Shown: positions 36,686 through 46,336, numbered from the stretch's first letter. The stretch: DNA of 49,273 nt from Bacteroides mediterraneensis (GCF_016900355.1 NZ_JACJKA010000027.1:1-49273), one strand, 5' to 3'. Notes: a model not told the origin generated them from the letters alone. A program made the numbers and translations.

Positions 36686-39046
36686 TTATTCGGTCTTAAT
36701 ATTGTTCACCGGATTTTCCCGGACGGCTTTCCAGCTGATGAGACACACGGAACCCAAGGATATCAGGGCTACCAGCAGGAAGGCGACTCCAAACACGCCC
36801 CACATCGTCGTCGGTGAATAGTGCAGGATGCGGTCAATCTGTTGCACGCCAAACCAGGAAAGGGGAACCGCACACACCACTCCTACCAACAAGGACAACA
36901 GGGAAAAACGAAGCAAGCGTGCCCGTTCCATGCCCGCACTGGAACCGAATACTTTCCGAATGGCAATGTCGCGTTTGCGCTGGCTGATGAAATAAATACT
37001 CATGGCTGTCAGCCCCAACAACGATATCAACAAGGCGGCGCAAGTAAAAGCCACGATAAGGGTACGCAGGTGCAACAAATCCTGGTATTTCTCACGCATC
37101 TCATCGCCATACCACTTCGACTCAAAAGGTGCCCCGTCGATAATTTCTGAATACAAGGTGTCGAGCTCTTTCTTATAGGCTGGCAGATCGCCGTCGATGG
37201 TCTCGATCAGCACATTCCAAGCACCCAAGCTATCAGGATGTTCCACTAAAAGGAAAGTGGGCGACTGCGGATCGAGTACAGACCGGAACTTGAAGTCGGC
37301 ATATCGTCCACCTACCATGTACGAGCGAGCGTCAATATCGTGCAAGGCAGGAGTACGGTCATAGGCCAGTTGCAGGGAATCGAATGTACTTTCAGAGAAA
37401 TACATCTTAGCCTGCGACAGTTTCCGGTCGTCCAGCAAACGGATATGGAAGATGTCCAAAAAAGCGGAATCCGTACGGAATACCTGAAAACTAAGACTCT
37501 TTTGTCGGTTGTGCGCATCGTACATCTGTATCGTATTGTTGTTGCCTCCGCTCAAAGGCACCCCTTGTGTCAGACAAACCTTCTTCACAAAAGGTTTCTT
37601 CCGGGCCTCATCGCGGAAAAGACGAATCTTCTCTCTGGAGCCGGCCACCAATGCCGGATAGTCGAGCACATGTCCGTAGGTATAGCCCATCGGTTCATGC
37701 AAGATACGGTAAATCTGCACGGACAAGTAGAGGGCGCAGGTCAGCATGGCCACGGTGAGTCCACTTTGTACCACATACAAAATCCGGAGATACACGGCCT
37801 TGGTCTTCCGGCGGAAAGTGCCTTTCACCACATCCAGCGGATGATAGTGGGAAAGCAGGACGGCAGGCACCAGTCCGGCCCCCAGCGAAAGCAGGGCAAT
37901 CCCCACCAGGTAAACCAGTACGGTCATCCACCCCATATCGCCAAAGAGGTCCAGCCGGGTCTGCAACACATCGCTTGCGGTCGGTTCCACCAGTTTGGCC
38001 AGTACCAAGGCCAGCAGGAAAGCGCCCACGGTAAACAGGGCCGATTCGCCCATCAAACGCCAGAAGATGCTGCGCTCCGAAGAGCCCAACAGCCGGCGGG
38101 TAGCCATTTCCTTGGCCCGATAACTCACCTGTGCCACGCACATGCTGACATAGTTGAACACTGCCATCAGCAGAATCAAGCTACCGGCTGCCAGAAAAAT
38201 CCATACCCGGGTCAGGTTGTATTGCTGGAACTGCGGACTGGGGATGGAAGCAAAATGCACTTCTTTCAACGAGGTCCAAAAAGCTTCGTGAAACACATCG
38301 TGCTGATAGGGCCAGAAAAACGTAGCAAAGAAAGAACGCATGTCGGCATTCTTCCGGTTCGGGTCTGTTCCCTGCGGGAAACGTACCAAGATGGCAGTTC
38401 CTCCCACATTGTTCATTTCCGGATTGTGCTTGCTGCTCCCCCAGTTTACAAAATCCACATAGTCAAAAGGTAAAATGGCTTCCACTCCATCGGGTATCAG
38501 TGAGTTGTTGAAATTCTTCATGATACCCGTCACCGTGTACACGCCTTTTCGATCGTTCGACAAATGAATCCTCTTTCCTTCCGCAGGTTCCTCTCCAAAC
38601 AATTTGCGGGCACCTGACTCGGTTAGCACGATGCTGTGTGCATCAATCAGCGCCTGGTCTGGATTTCCCGACAACAGGGAGTAACCAAAGAAACGGAAGA
38701 AATTTTCTTTCACACAATAAATCTCCAGACTGGTTTTCCGGTCGTCGACTGTCGCATAGGTCCCCGACTTATAGGCTTCGGAATTGACGGCACACCAGTC
38801 GGCCATTTCCGGATAGCGACTGGCCAACCGTTCGCCCACTAAGTAATTGCCGGCAAAGTAGCTCTCGTTCGACAGGACGTAAATGTGATCGATATCTTTT
38901 ATATCGTCGCCCACGGTGACCTGTCGCACGACCATGTTGGCTATGAGCAGCACAAACATCAGGGAGATGCCCAGTCCTGCCACATTGACCAACGTAAACA
39001 GTTTGTTGCGCTGGAGATAAGTAAAATAAGTTTTCAGTCCTTTCAT
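36686..39046 (-). CDS. FtsX/MacB-type ABC transporter permease 2
   Basis: This 786-residue permease has an N-terminal membrane segment (about 18-40), a large periplasmic MacB-like domain (about 45-270), membrane segments near 285-430, a second periplasmic domain (about 450-650) and a final group of segments (about 670-780). The duplicated FtsX core is the Bacteroidota form. The end, ENPVNNIKTE, almost matches its paralogue upstream (ENPVRSIKTE). It is the last gene of the tolC operon, 22 nt after permease 1. Such proteins work mechanically with an ATPase, TolC and an adaptor, but no ATPase gene is present. The exported substrate is unknown. Confidence 0.88.
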   Translation of the reverse strand: MKGLKTYFTYLQRNKLFTLVNVAGLGISLMFVLLIANMVVRQVTVGDDIKDIDHIYVLSNESYFAGNYLVGERLASRYPEMADWCAVNSEAYKSGTYATVDDRKTSLEIYCVKENFFRFFGYSLLSGNPDQALIDAHSIVLTESGARKLFGEEPAEGKRIHLSNDRKGVYTVTGIMKNFNNSLIPDGVEAILPFDYVDFVNWGSSKHNPEMNNVGGTAILVRFPQGTDPNRKNADMRSFFATFFWPYQHDVFHEAFWTSLKEVHFASIPSPQFQQYNLTRVWIFLAAGSLILLMAVFNYVSMCVAQVSYRAKEMATRRLLGSSERSIFWRLMGESALFTVGAFLLALVLAKLVEPTASDVLQTRLDLFGDMGWMTVLVYLVGIALLSLGAGLVPAVLLSHYHPLDVVKGTFRRKTKAVYLRILYVVQSGLTVAMLTCALYLSVQIYRILHEPMGYTYGHVLDYPALVAGSREKIRLFRDEARKKPFVKKVCLTQGVPLSGGNNNTIQMYDAHNRQKSLSFQVFRTDSAFLDIFHIRLLDDRKLSQAKMYFSESTFDSLQLAYDRTPALHDIDARSYMVGGRYADFKFRSVLDPQSPTFLLVEHPDSLGAWNVLIETIDGDLPAYKKELDTLYSEIIDGAPFESKWYGDEMREKYQDLLHLRTLIVAFTCAALLISLLGLTAMSIYFISQRKRDIAIRKVFGSSAGMERARLLRFSLLSLLVGVVCAVPLSWFGVQQIDRILHYSPTTMWGVFGVAFLLVALISLGSVCLISWKAVRENPVNNIKTE

Positions 39047-39068
39047 CGTATTTTAGGGTTTGAAGTTG

Positions 39069-41429
39069 TCATTCGGTCTTGATGCTCCGCACGGGGTTTT
39101 CATTGGCATTCTTCCAACACTGGAATGTCACGGTCAGTACCGTAATGAGGCTGACCAGCAGGAAGGAAGCCACAAATACCCAGGCACGGATGGGTGTCTT
39201 GTCGGAAAAGCTTTCCAGCCAGTCGTGGCCTATCCACCAGCCGAAGGGAGCTGCCAAGACGAAGCAGACCACCAGCATGACGAAATAACGCTTGGTAAAC
39301 ATGTAGAGGATTTCAGTGGTGGAACTTCCCATGATTTTCCGGATACCGATTTCCTTGCGGCGATATTCGCTTTCAAATAAGGTAAGCCCAAACACACCAA
39401 TCATGCTGAGCACAATGGCAATCAAGGAGAACAACAGAATCTGACGGGTGAAACGCAGTTCCCGATGGTAGTTCTGGTCAATCACCTCATCCATGAAACG
39501 GAACTTGAAGTCACGGCCCGGAGCTATCTTTTCTGCGGCCTCTGTCAAGCGGTGAATCATGTCCACCTTATCTACTCCCGAAGCCACCCGGATGTTCAAG
39601 ATGCTGTTCGCATCCCAGACCGCATAATCTTTCCCGTAAATAAAGAAGGCCATCGGCTCTACGGCATCGTTGTTGCGGAAGCTGCTGAAACGGATGTTCT
39701 CACAGAATCCGACCACCGGATAATCACCTTGAGTAGCGGGTTCGTCCACCTTCATCCAGGAATATTTCTTCCGGGCTGCCTCATTGAAGATATATACATC
39801 CCCGTCGCCCGACTTGAAATTACGACCTTCGGTAATCTTAATGCCAAGCACAGACAAGTAGCGGTAATCTACCGGAAAACAAGCCATCTGTATGTGATGC
39901 TCTCCTTCTCCTCTTCCCCACGACATGTAGTTATCGGCTGAACTTAATACGAACTGGGAAATCGAAATTCCTTCTATGCCCGAAATTCCGGACAATTCAC
40001 TGACAATCGCTTCCCGGCGATCGAGATACTCACCAGGAATCTCTCCCACCAATACGACCTCCTTGTCATAACCATAGTCGCTCTGCTGAATATAACGGCT
40101 CTGCAGGTACATGATGCCCACGGAGATAATCAGCATGAAAGAGACGAAGAACTGGAAGCAAACCAAAAACGTACGCAGCATCTTGCCCTTCGGAGAAAGG
40201 CCGAACGAACCTTTCAACACCAATGCCGGCGGGAAAGAAGTGACGTAGTAAGAAGGATAGGCTCCGGCCAGCAAGCCCATGCACACGGCAATTCCACCCA
40301 AAGCCATCACCAGCCCCGGATGAGACATCAGAGAAAGGTTGGATGCCACCAAGGTACTCAAAGAGGTGTCTTTCAGCAAATAGAGCCAGAGCAAAGACAA
40401 CAGGAAGCCACACACACAAACCCATACGGATTCTAACAGCAGATACATCCGCAAAGAGCAAGTGGAAGCGCCCAACACCTTCTGGGTATTGATGGAACGC
40501 AACCGCATGGGAGTTTCTGCCAGTGAAAAGTTCATGTAGTTGACTGCCGCCGTCAGCAAAATCAGTACCGACACACACAGCAACAGGTACACAGCGGCCT
40601 TGCTGGTAGCCGCCTTGTTGCCTACCGTAGAATAATGTACTTCGTCCAGCGGCGTAAAATGAATGAAATTCTCCCAGTCTTCCTCTCCCTCTCCGCTAAT
40701 CAGTTCTCTTGGAATATTCAGCTTGCAGCTTTCGATGACCGACCGCTCCACATCAGCCAATGAAGCCGGATTATCGAGCCGGATATACAGGGTATAATTC
40801 CAGTTCGTCCAGGAATCTTTGTTCAAATCCGAACGGAAAGAAGAGAACACACAGTTGCCCAACTGGGAGTTCTCCGGCATATCCTGATAGACTCCTCCTA
40901 TCACCAAGGGCTGGTTACGGGATTTACGGTCCATATAAATCGTCTTTCCAATGGCATCCGTGGTACCGAAAAAACGACGGGCCATGGACGCGGAAATCAG
41001 GACCTGACCGGGTTCATTGAGAGAAGCGGTCGTACCGCATACCATGGTAGGCTGGAATACCTCCAGGTAATCCCCAAATCCGGTAAACTCTGGCTCTGAA
41101 TAAATGTGTTCGTCTACCTCAAAATCAGAGGAGTAGTTTGACAAGGAAGTCACTGAAATGGCCTGTATATGGGGAGAAGCAGCTCCCACCAACTCACAGA
41201 AGGGACGGGCCAGCCAGATTTGCCAGCCGTAATCTCCGCCGGCATTCACTTCCACCCGATAAATACGGTCGTGTGCCGGATAGGCTTTGTTGTAGTTATA
41301 GTCGTAGTCCACCTGCGTCAGGATGACGAAGCAGGCGGCAAACGCGATACTCAATCCTAACAGGTTCAATACGCTGGCCGTAAAGAAACGCCGAAAGGTA
41401 TGCGAGAAATTTCTGAAAAGTGTGTTCAT
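39069..41429 (-). CDS. FtsX/MacB-type ABC transporter permease 1
   Basis: This 786-residue paralogue of the next gene has the same plan: N-terminal membrane segment (about 15-40), MacB-like periplasmic domain (about 45-275), central membrane group (about 285-430), second periplasmic domain (about 440-660) and terminal FtsX segments (about 675-780, with RRKEIGIRKIMGSST). Similar lengths and ends point to an old tandem duplication; the two may form a heterodimer. It starts 35 nt after the DUF2807 gene. With TolC and the adaptor it would make a tripartite exporter or envelope-stress pump. Confidence 0.88.
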   Translation of the reverse strand: MNTLFRNFSHTFRRFFTASVLNLLGLSIAFAACFVILTQVDYDYNYNKAYPAHDRIYRVEVNAGGDYGWQIWLARPFCELVGAASPHIQAISVTSLSNYSSDFEVDEHIYSEPEFTGFGDYLEVFQPTMVCGTTASLNEPGQVLISASMARRFFGTTDAIGKTIYMDRKSRNQPLVIGGVYQDMPENSQLGNCVFSSFRSDLNKDSWTNWNYTLYIRLDNPASLADVERSVIESCKLNIPRELISGEGEEDWENFIHFTPLDEVHYSTVGNKAATSKAAVYLLLCVSVLILLTAAVNYMNFSLAETPMRLRSINTQKVLGASTCSLRMYLLLESVWVCVCGFLLSLLWLYLLKDTSLSTLVASNLSLMSHPGLVMALGGIAVCMGLLAGAYPSYYVTSFPPALVLKGSFGLSPKGKMLRTFLVCFQFFVSFMLIISVGIMYLQSRYIQQSDYGYDKEVVLVGEIPGEYLDRREAIVSELSGISGIEGISISQFVLSSADNYMSWGRGEGEHHIQMACFPVDYRYLSVLGIKITEGRNFKSGDGDVYIFNEAARKKYSWMKVDEPATQGDYPVVGFCENIRFSSFRNNDAVEPMAFFIYGKDYAVWDANSILNIRVASGVDKVDMIHRLTEAAEKIAPGRDFKFRFMDEVIDQNYHRELRFTRQILLFSLIAIVLSMIGVFGLTLFESEYRRKEIGIRKIMGSSTTEILYMFTKRYFVMLVVCFVLAAPFGWWIGHDWLESFSDKTPIRAWVFVASFLLVSLITVLTVTFQCWKNANENPVRSIKTE

Positions 41430-41464
41430 AAGTTGTTACGTGTTTATTATGTGATGGCAAAATT

Positions 41465-42091
41465 TTATTCACCGACTTTCAACCGACGGGTAGAAACACT
41501 GCCGATGCCGTCTTTGGAAATATGGGCCGACCGGGCTTTTCCGCTCAGGGTGAGACTGCCGACACCTTCCACACTGGCATCCAGCTGGTCACAATCTACC
41601 GTCAGCTCGCCACTGCCTACTCCCTCCAAATCGATTTTTACGTTTCGGGCATGCAAATCGGCTACCTTCAAGCTACCAACTCCCTGTACATCAAACTTCA
41701 CATCTTTCAGGTTCAGACGGGACTTGCAGTTGAACGAGCCGACTCCTTCAAAAGTGACTTCTTGCAAATCAGGGGCACTGACATAGATAGAGAGTCCGTT
41801 CACGTTCTTGGTGGTCTTCTGTCCTTTTTCCGCCCACGTAATCAACAAGACTCCGTCTTTCACCGTACACTTTGTCTGATTTACCCATCTCTTTTCACCT
41901 TCCACACGAAGTGAATAAGTGTTCGACTGAGTGAAATACACACTGGCCACACTCTCCACTTCAATGGAATGGAAAGCACTCACACTACGGGTTTCACTGA
42001 CTTTGTCTTCCGAACTGCCTTTGGCACTGATACAGGTTGCACACAAAAATATCATTATCAAACCCACGAATATACTTGCTATCTTTTTCAT
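41465..42091 (-). CDS. DUF2807 (head GIN domain) secreted protein
   Basis: This 208-residue protein has a signal peptide (1-23, ending CISA) and one DUF2807 domain. The motif GVGS, usually as EGVGS or QGVGS, recurs about every 20 residues (from about residue 118), which suits a right-handed beta-helix. Such proteins are common in Bacteroidota but their function is unknown; the name putative adhesin is only a prediction. Here it sits between the adaptor (14 nt gap) and the permeases (35 nt), so it is probably part of, or cargo for, the export system. A lipoprotein cysteine is not certain. Confidence 0.82.
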   Translation of the reverse strand: MKKIASIFVGLIMIFLCATCISAKGSSEDKVSETRSVSAFHSIEVESVASVYFTQSNTYSLRVEGEKRWVNQTKCTVKDGVLLITWAEKGQKTTKNVNGLSIYVSAPDLQEVTFEGVGSFNCKSRLNLKDVKFDVQGVGSLKVADLHARNVKIDLEGVGSGELTVDCDQLDASVEGVGSLTLSGKARSAHISKDGIGSVSTRRLKVGE

Positions 42092-42105
42092 AATAATTTA
42101 TCTTT

Positions 42106-43356
42106 TTAGTTTAATACCAATACTTCATTGTCTTTGTAACTCTCATATCCGGAAATGATGACCCGTTCACCTTTTTCCAGTCCCTCCAGCACTTCGTAAT
42201 ACTGGGGATTCTGCCGTCCGATACGGATTTTACGACGATAGGCTTTCTTTCCATCCTTGTCGACCACAAAAATCCAATTACCTCCAGTCACCTGGAAGAA
42301 GGTACCCTTCGGAATCAGCACGCTTTCGGTAGGCTCACCTAACTGCAGGTCGATGTAGTAGGTCTGTCCGCTGCGGATGTTCTCCGGACGCTTGCCCTGG
42401 AAAATGAAATCGGTTCGGAAACGTCCGTCGCGCACCTCGGGATACACCTTGCGCACTTTCAGGTTGAACGAAGAACCCTGACGTTCAAAAGTGGCTGGCA
42501 GTCCGTTGGTCACACGGTCGATGTAGTGCTCGTCAATCATAGCCTCAATCTTGTAGTCCGACAAGTCGTTAATCTGTCCCACCATCTGACCGGCATTGAT
42601 ATTCTGTCCCAGTTCGGCATCCAGCAGTCCCAGTTCTCCGTCAATGGTAGCCCGCACTTCCAGCTTGTCTTTCCGCTCGCGAATCAGCAAGACGTTCTTG
42701 CGCATGTTCTGCAAGTTGTCTTCCATCTGATCCATCTGCACATTACGGTAGATGGAATCCTGCGCCAGACGTTCCATAATCAGCTTGTGCTTCTTCTGAG
42801 CCACTTCATAGTCTTCCTTGGCTTGAAGATACTCCTCGCGACTGATGAGCCGTTCCTTGTACAAGCGCTGATATTGCTGGTACGTACGCTGCTTGCGGCG
42901 AGTATCAATATCGAGCTGTACCTTCTCAGTCTCGTTGTTCAGCTTGTCCTGCTGCATGGTGACCTGCGTGTTACGGAGCAGGTTCTGTTTCTCTGCCAGT
43001 TCAGATTCCGCATTCAGAATCTGCAAGTCCAAGTTGGAGTTGCTCAGACGGAGAATCACATCGCCTTTTTTCACGTGTGCTCCTTCTTCCACCACCTTTT
43101 CCTGCACGATACCTCCTTCTTCGGGGCTGAGCTGTACCACGGAAATCGGCTGCACCTGTCCGTTCACCCGGATATAATCATTAAACTTGCCATAGGTTAC
43201 ATCGGCAATGTTCAGCGACTTGCCGTCGACTTTCAGCGTAGAAGCATGATTGCCGAAAATAATCCAACCCAACAACAGAAGTACAACCACTCCTCCTGCG
43301 ATATAAGGAAGGTGTTTCTTCTGGATTCCTTTTTTCTTTTCTAACTGTATATCCAT
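42106..43356 (-). CDS. periplasmic adaptor (HlyD/MacA-type membrane fusion protein)
   Basis: This 416-residue protein has one N-terminal membrane segment (about 15-35, LPYIAGGVVVLLLLGWIIFG), a lipoyl/barrel-sandwich half (EEGAHVKKGDVILRL, about 88-102), a long coiled coil (about 105-235), and beta-barrel and membrane-proximal domains after residue 250. It would link the FtsX-type permeases to TolC. The start at 43356 (ATG, MDIQLEKKKG) is chosen over TTG at 43377, which overlaps the tolC stop. It lies 17 nt after tolC. Confidence 0.9.
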   Translation of the reverse strand: MDIQLEKKKGIQKKHLPYIAGGVVVLLLLGWIIFGNHASTLKVDGKSLNIADVTYGKFNDYIRVNGQVQPISVVQLSPEEGGIVQEKVVEEGAHVKKGDVILRLSNSNLDLQILNAESELAEKQNLLRNTQVTMQQDKLNNETEKVQLDIDTRRKQRTYQQYQRLYKERLISREEYLQAKEDYEVAQKKHKLIMERLAQDSIYRNVQMDQMEDNLQNMRKNVLLIRERKDKLEVRATIDGELGLLDAELGQNINAGQMVGQINDLSDYKIEAMIDEHYIDRVTNGLPATFERQGSSFNLKVRKVYPEVRDGRFRTDFIFQGKRPENIRSGQTYYIDLQLGEPTESVLIPKGTFFQVTGGNWIFVVDKDGKKAYRRKIRIGRQNPQYYEVLEGLEKGERVIISGYESYKDNEVLVLN

Positions 43357-43373
43357 AATCTCGTCGTTTTTTA

Positions 43374-44750
43374 TCAATCTTTTTTAGCGGTTTCTTCCAG
43401 CCCGCGAATAATTTCTTCTCCTTTATAATAGTCTACCAAACGGCATTTCATCAGGTAGGTCAGTTTGCTCTGCAACAACTTAGTCTCACTTTCGAGCAAA
43501 GTGGCCGCGTTGTTCTGTACATCGAGCGAGGTCATCAACCCTTCTTCGTATTTCCGGCGGGTGACATGATAGGCCAGTGAATCGGAGTTGACTTTCTTCT
43601 CCATCTGGATACTTTCTTTCAAATACCCTTCCCGGTCCTGTACGGCCTGAAGCACCAGTTTCTGCAATTCTTCTTTCTTCGACTCGTACTGCTCGCAGGC
43701 AATGCGGTAATTGTTTCTTGCCTGTCGCAACCCGGTCACTCCCGAAAGACGGTTAAAGATAGGAATACTCATGCTGATACCCACATAAGAACCGAAGTTA
43801 TTGTTGAACTGCGTGCGGAAATCCGGATAGGAAGTGGAATGCAATTCCTTATAATAAGAACTGGAGATACCTCCAAACAAAGTGATGGACGGAACCAAAT
43901 CGGCCCAAGAAATCTTACGTCGCATATCGGCCACCTTCGCATTCAGTTCCGCCTGACGCAGCGTAGGATTGATATTCAAGGCGATGCGGAACACATCGTC
44001 CGCCTGCTCCTGAGTCAGTTGAATATAATGAAGTGTCTGTGTATCGAGTACGGCCGTATCCAATTGCAACGTATCATTTGCCGGAAAGTTCATTTTCTGC
44101 TTCAAGGTCAGCAGGGCCGTTTCGTACAGGTTCCGCTGATGTGTCAGGTTGTAGCTGTCGGTGGCTTGCTGGGCTTCCATTTGGGCCACATCGGCCAGCC
44201 CTTTCAACCCCAGTTCCTCCTGACGACGGGTCTTATACAGCAATGAATCACTTTCCACCAGTTTCTTGCGGGCCAGCCGCAGAGTACCGTAGCAATACAA
44301 GGCATCGATATACGCCTGGAAGGTTTCCAATGCGGTGTTATCCTTGGCTTCCTGCCAGGCAGCCTTTCCCATCAACCAGGCAGCCTTTGAACGGCGTACC
44401 TCGTTCACCAGTCCTCCGCCACGGAAAATCGGCATGGAAGCCTCCATGGAATAGGCATTGTTGAGCGTAGACACGGTATTATAAGTATTGGTCTCCGGGT
44501 CTACCGAACGACCGAAATTATATTGTAGACCAGTACTTGCACTCACTCCCGGCAAGAAACTGCCGATGGCTTTCATACGGTCCATCCGAGCATTGTCGGC
44601 CTCCAGTTCCCGCTGACGGACAGTACGGTTGTGCGCCACCGCATAGCTCATGCAACGGTCTACATCCCAGACCTCCTGCGCCGTAGCTTCCAGCCCCATC
44701 CAACCGGAAAGGAGGAAAAGCGTGATGTGTAATAAATTCTTTTTGTTCAT
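43374..44750 (-). CDS. TolC-family outer-membrane efflux protein
   Basis: This 458-residue protein has a signal peptide (MNKKNLLHITLFLLSGWMG, to about 24) and two OEP repeats (about 30-230 and 240-440) rich in long helices, forming the trimeric outer-membrane channel. The start at 44750 replaces a 15-codon extension that would run over the sigma-54 promoter. It is first in the five-gene exporter operon (tolC, adaptor, DUF2807, two permeases). Regulation is probably by the divergent NtrC-type protein. Confidence 0.92.
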   Translation of the reverse strand: MNKKNLLHITLFLLSGWMGLEATAQEVWDVDRCMSYAVAHNRTVRQRELEADNARMDRMKAIGSFLPGVSASTGLQYNFGRSVDPETNTYNTVSTLNNAYSMEASMPIFRGGGLVNEVRRSKAAWLMGKAAWQEAKDNTALETFQAYIDALYCYGTLRLARKKLVESDSLLYKTRRQEELGLKGLADVAQMEAQQATDSYNLTHQRNLYETALLTLKQKMNFPANDTLQLDTAVLDTQTLHYIQLTQEQADDVFRIALNINPTLRQAELNAKVADMRRKISWADLVPSITLFGGISSSYYKELHSTSYPDFRTQFNNNFGSYVGISMSIPIFNRLSGVTGLRQARNNYRIACEQYESKKEELQKLVLQAVQDREGYLKESIQMEKKVNSDSLAYHVTRRKYEEGLMTSLDVQNNAATLLESETKLLQSKLTYLMKCRLVDYYKGEEIIRGLEETAKKD

Positions 44751-44777
44751 ATCGTAATCGTTTATCTGCCAAATTCC

Positions 44778-44795
44778 ATTCAAATACCGTGCCAA
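44778..44795 (-). promoter_or_regulatory. sigma-54 promoter of the export operon
   Basis: On the minus strand, TGGCAC (44789-44794) is followed after five bases by TTGAA (44779-44783). This matches the -24/-12 consensus TGGCAC-N5-TTGCA except for one base. The start site would be near 44770, about 20 nt before tolC. An NtrC-type activator is encoded divergently. Confidence 0.75.
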
Positions 44796-44846
44796 AAATT
44801 TATTTCATTCATTTACAATAAGATACGATATTCACCTAAAATCGAA

Positions 44847-44906
44847 GTGTCTAATTTTTTGACAATCGGTGTCTAATTTTTTGTCACTGTCCGTATTTTT
44901 TAGACA
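44847..44906. promoter_or_regulatory. candidate upstream activator sites for the NtrC-type regulator
   Basis: GTGTCTAATTTTTTG occurs exactly twice (44847-44861 and 44869-44883), 22 bp apart, about two helical turns. TTAGACA (44900-44906) repeats the core inverted. The sites lie 50-110 bp upstream of the sigma-54 promoter, the usual place for enhancer binding. Confidence 0.65.
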
Positions 44907-44934
44907 TTTTTTATGCCCTCCCCTCGAAAATTCC

Positions 44935-44942
44935 TATTTTTG
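44935..44942 (+). promoter_or_regulatory. -7 box of the response-regulator operon
   Basis: TATTTTTG matches TAnnTTTG and lies 20 nt before the regulator start. No good -33 is visible. The activator-site repeats lie just upstream, so autoregulation is possible. Confidence 0.5.
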
Positions 44943-44962
44943 TCATAAAATCTCAATCACAG

Positions 44963-46336
44963 ATGGCAAAACAAGGAACTTTACTCGTAGTAGACGACAA
45001 CCGTAACATTCTTACTTCACTGCAATATCTTTTGGAAGAATATTTTCAACAGGTGATTACACTGAATTCTCCGGTTACCATCCCTTCTCTCCTGCAACGG
45101 GAAGCGGTGGATGTGGTACTGCTCGACATGAACTTCTCTTCCGGCATCAACAGCGGCAATGAAGGGCTCTACTGGTTACGCGAAATCAAGCGGCTGCGCC
45201 CTCAGATTCAGGTGGTACTGTTTACGGCCTACGCCGACATCAATCTGGCGGTAACCGGATTGAAAGACGGAGCAACCGACTTCGTGGTAAAGCCTTGGGA
45301 CAATGCCAAACTGGTACAGACCTTGCAAGAGGCCTACGCAAAGGGGCATGGAAATGACAAGAAAGGAAAACAAGCCGCACAACCGGATGAGAAATCCACC
45401 ATGTACTGGGGTAATTCAGCCGTCATCCGCCCGTTACGGTTGCTGGTAGAGAAAGTCAGCACCACCGATGCCAACATTCTGATTACGGGAGAAAACGGAA
45501 CCGGAAAAGACATGCTGGCCCGCGAAATCCATCGCCTTTCTCCCCGACGAAACGGGCCGATGGTAGTAGTCGATATGGGAGCCATCACCGAATCACTGTT
45601 TGAAAGTGAACTGTTCGGACACGTCAAAGGTTCGTTTACCGATGCCCATACCGACCGTATCGGACGTTTTGAGGCAGCCGATGGCGGTACACTGTTCCTC
45701 GATGAAATTGCCAACCTACCCTATCACCTGCAAGCCAAGTTGCTAACGGTGCTTCAGAAGCGGTATTTCATCAAGGTGGGAAGTAACACTCCGCAACCGA
45801 CCAATATCCGGTTGATTTGTGCCACCAACCGCAACCTGGATGAAATGGTACACAACGGGGAGTTCCGAGAGGACTTGCTATACCGCATCAATACCATCCA
45901 CCTGCACATTCCGTCACTTCGGGAACGGAAAGAGGATATTCTGCCACTGGCACAGCGCTTTTTGGAACAGTACAACCTGCAATACCAACGTACGCTGACC
46001 GGTTTCAGTGCCGATGCCGAACAACGCCTGCTGAACTATCCTTGGTACGGTAATATCCGCGAGTTGCAGCATACCATCGAAAAGGCAGTCATCCTTTCGG
46101 ATGGCAAGCTACTGAAAGCGGATAACCTGCAACTGGCTGATGTTCCAGCTCCGGAACCGACAAACGTACAGGAAGAAACGAAAGAAGATACTCCGCTGCA
46201 AACCTTGGACGAGATGGAAAAGAACCTCGTCAAGAAAGCCATCGAACAATGCGACGGCAACCTGTCACAGGCAGCGGCACAACTGGGCATTACGCGGCAG
46301 ACACTGTACAACAAAATGAAACGCCATGGCATCTAA
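44963..46336 (+). CDS. NtrC-family sigma-54-dependent response regulator
   Basis: This 457-residue activator has a receiver domain (1-120; acidic D11-D12, phosphorylation site D55 in LLDMNF, K near 107 in VVKPWD), an AAA+ domain (about 150-380; Walker A GENGTGKD, Walker B LFLDEI) and a Fis-type helix-turn-helix (about 420-457, NLSQAAAQLGITRQTLYNKM). The sigma-54 contact loop, GAFTGA in the classical family, reads GSFTDA here. It should open the sigma-54 promoter of the divergent export operon once phosphorylated by the kinase encoded next; the genes overlap by 11 nt. Confidence 0.94.
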   Translation: MAKQGTLLVVDDNRNILTSLQYLLEEYFQQVITLNSPVTIPSLLQREAVDVVLLDMNFSSGINSGNEGLYWLREIKRLRPQIQVVLFTAYADINLAVTGLKDGATDFVVKPWDNAKLVQTLQEAYAKGHGNDKKGKQAAQPDEKSTMYWGNSAVIRPLRLLVEKVSTTDANILITGENGTGKDMLAREIHRLSPRRNGPMVVVDMGAITESLFESELFGHVKGSFTDAHTDRIGRFEAADGGTLFLDEIANLPYHLQAKLLTVLQKRYFIKVGSNTPQPTNIRLICATNRNLDEMVHNGEFREDLLYRINTIHLHIPSLRERKEDILPLAQRFLEQYNLQYQRTLTGFSADAEQRLLNYPWYGNIRELQHTIEKAVILSDGKLLKADNLQLADVPAPEPTNVQEETKEDTPLQTLDEMEKNLVKKAIEQCDGNLSQAAAQLGITRQTLYNKMKRHGI

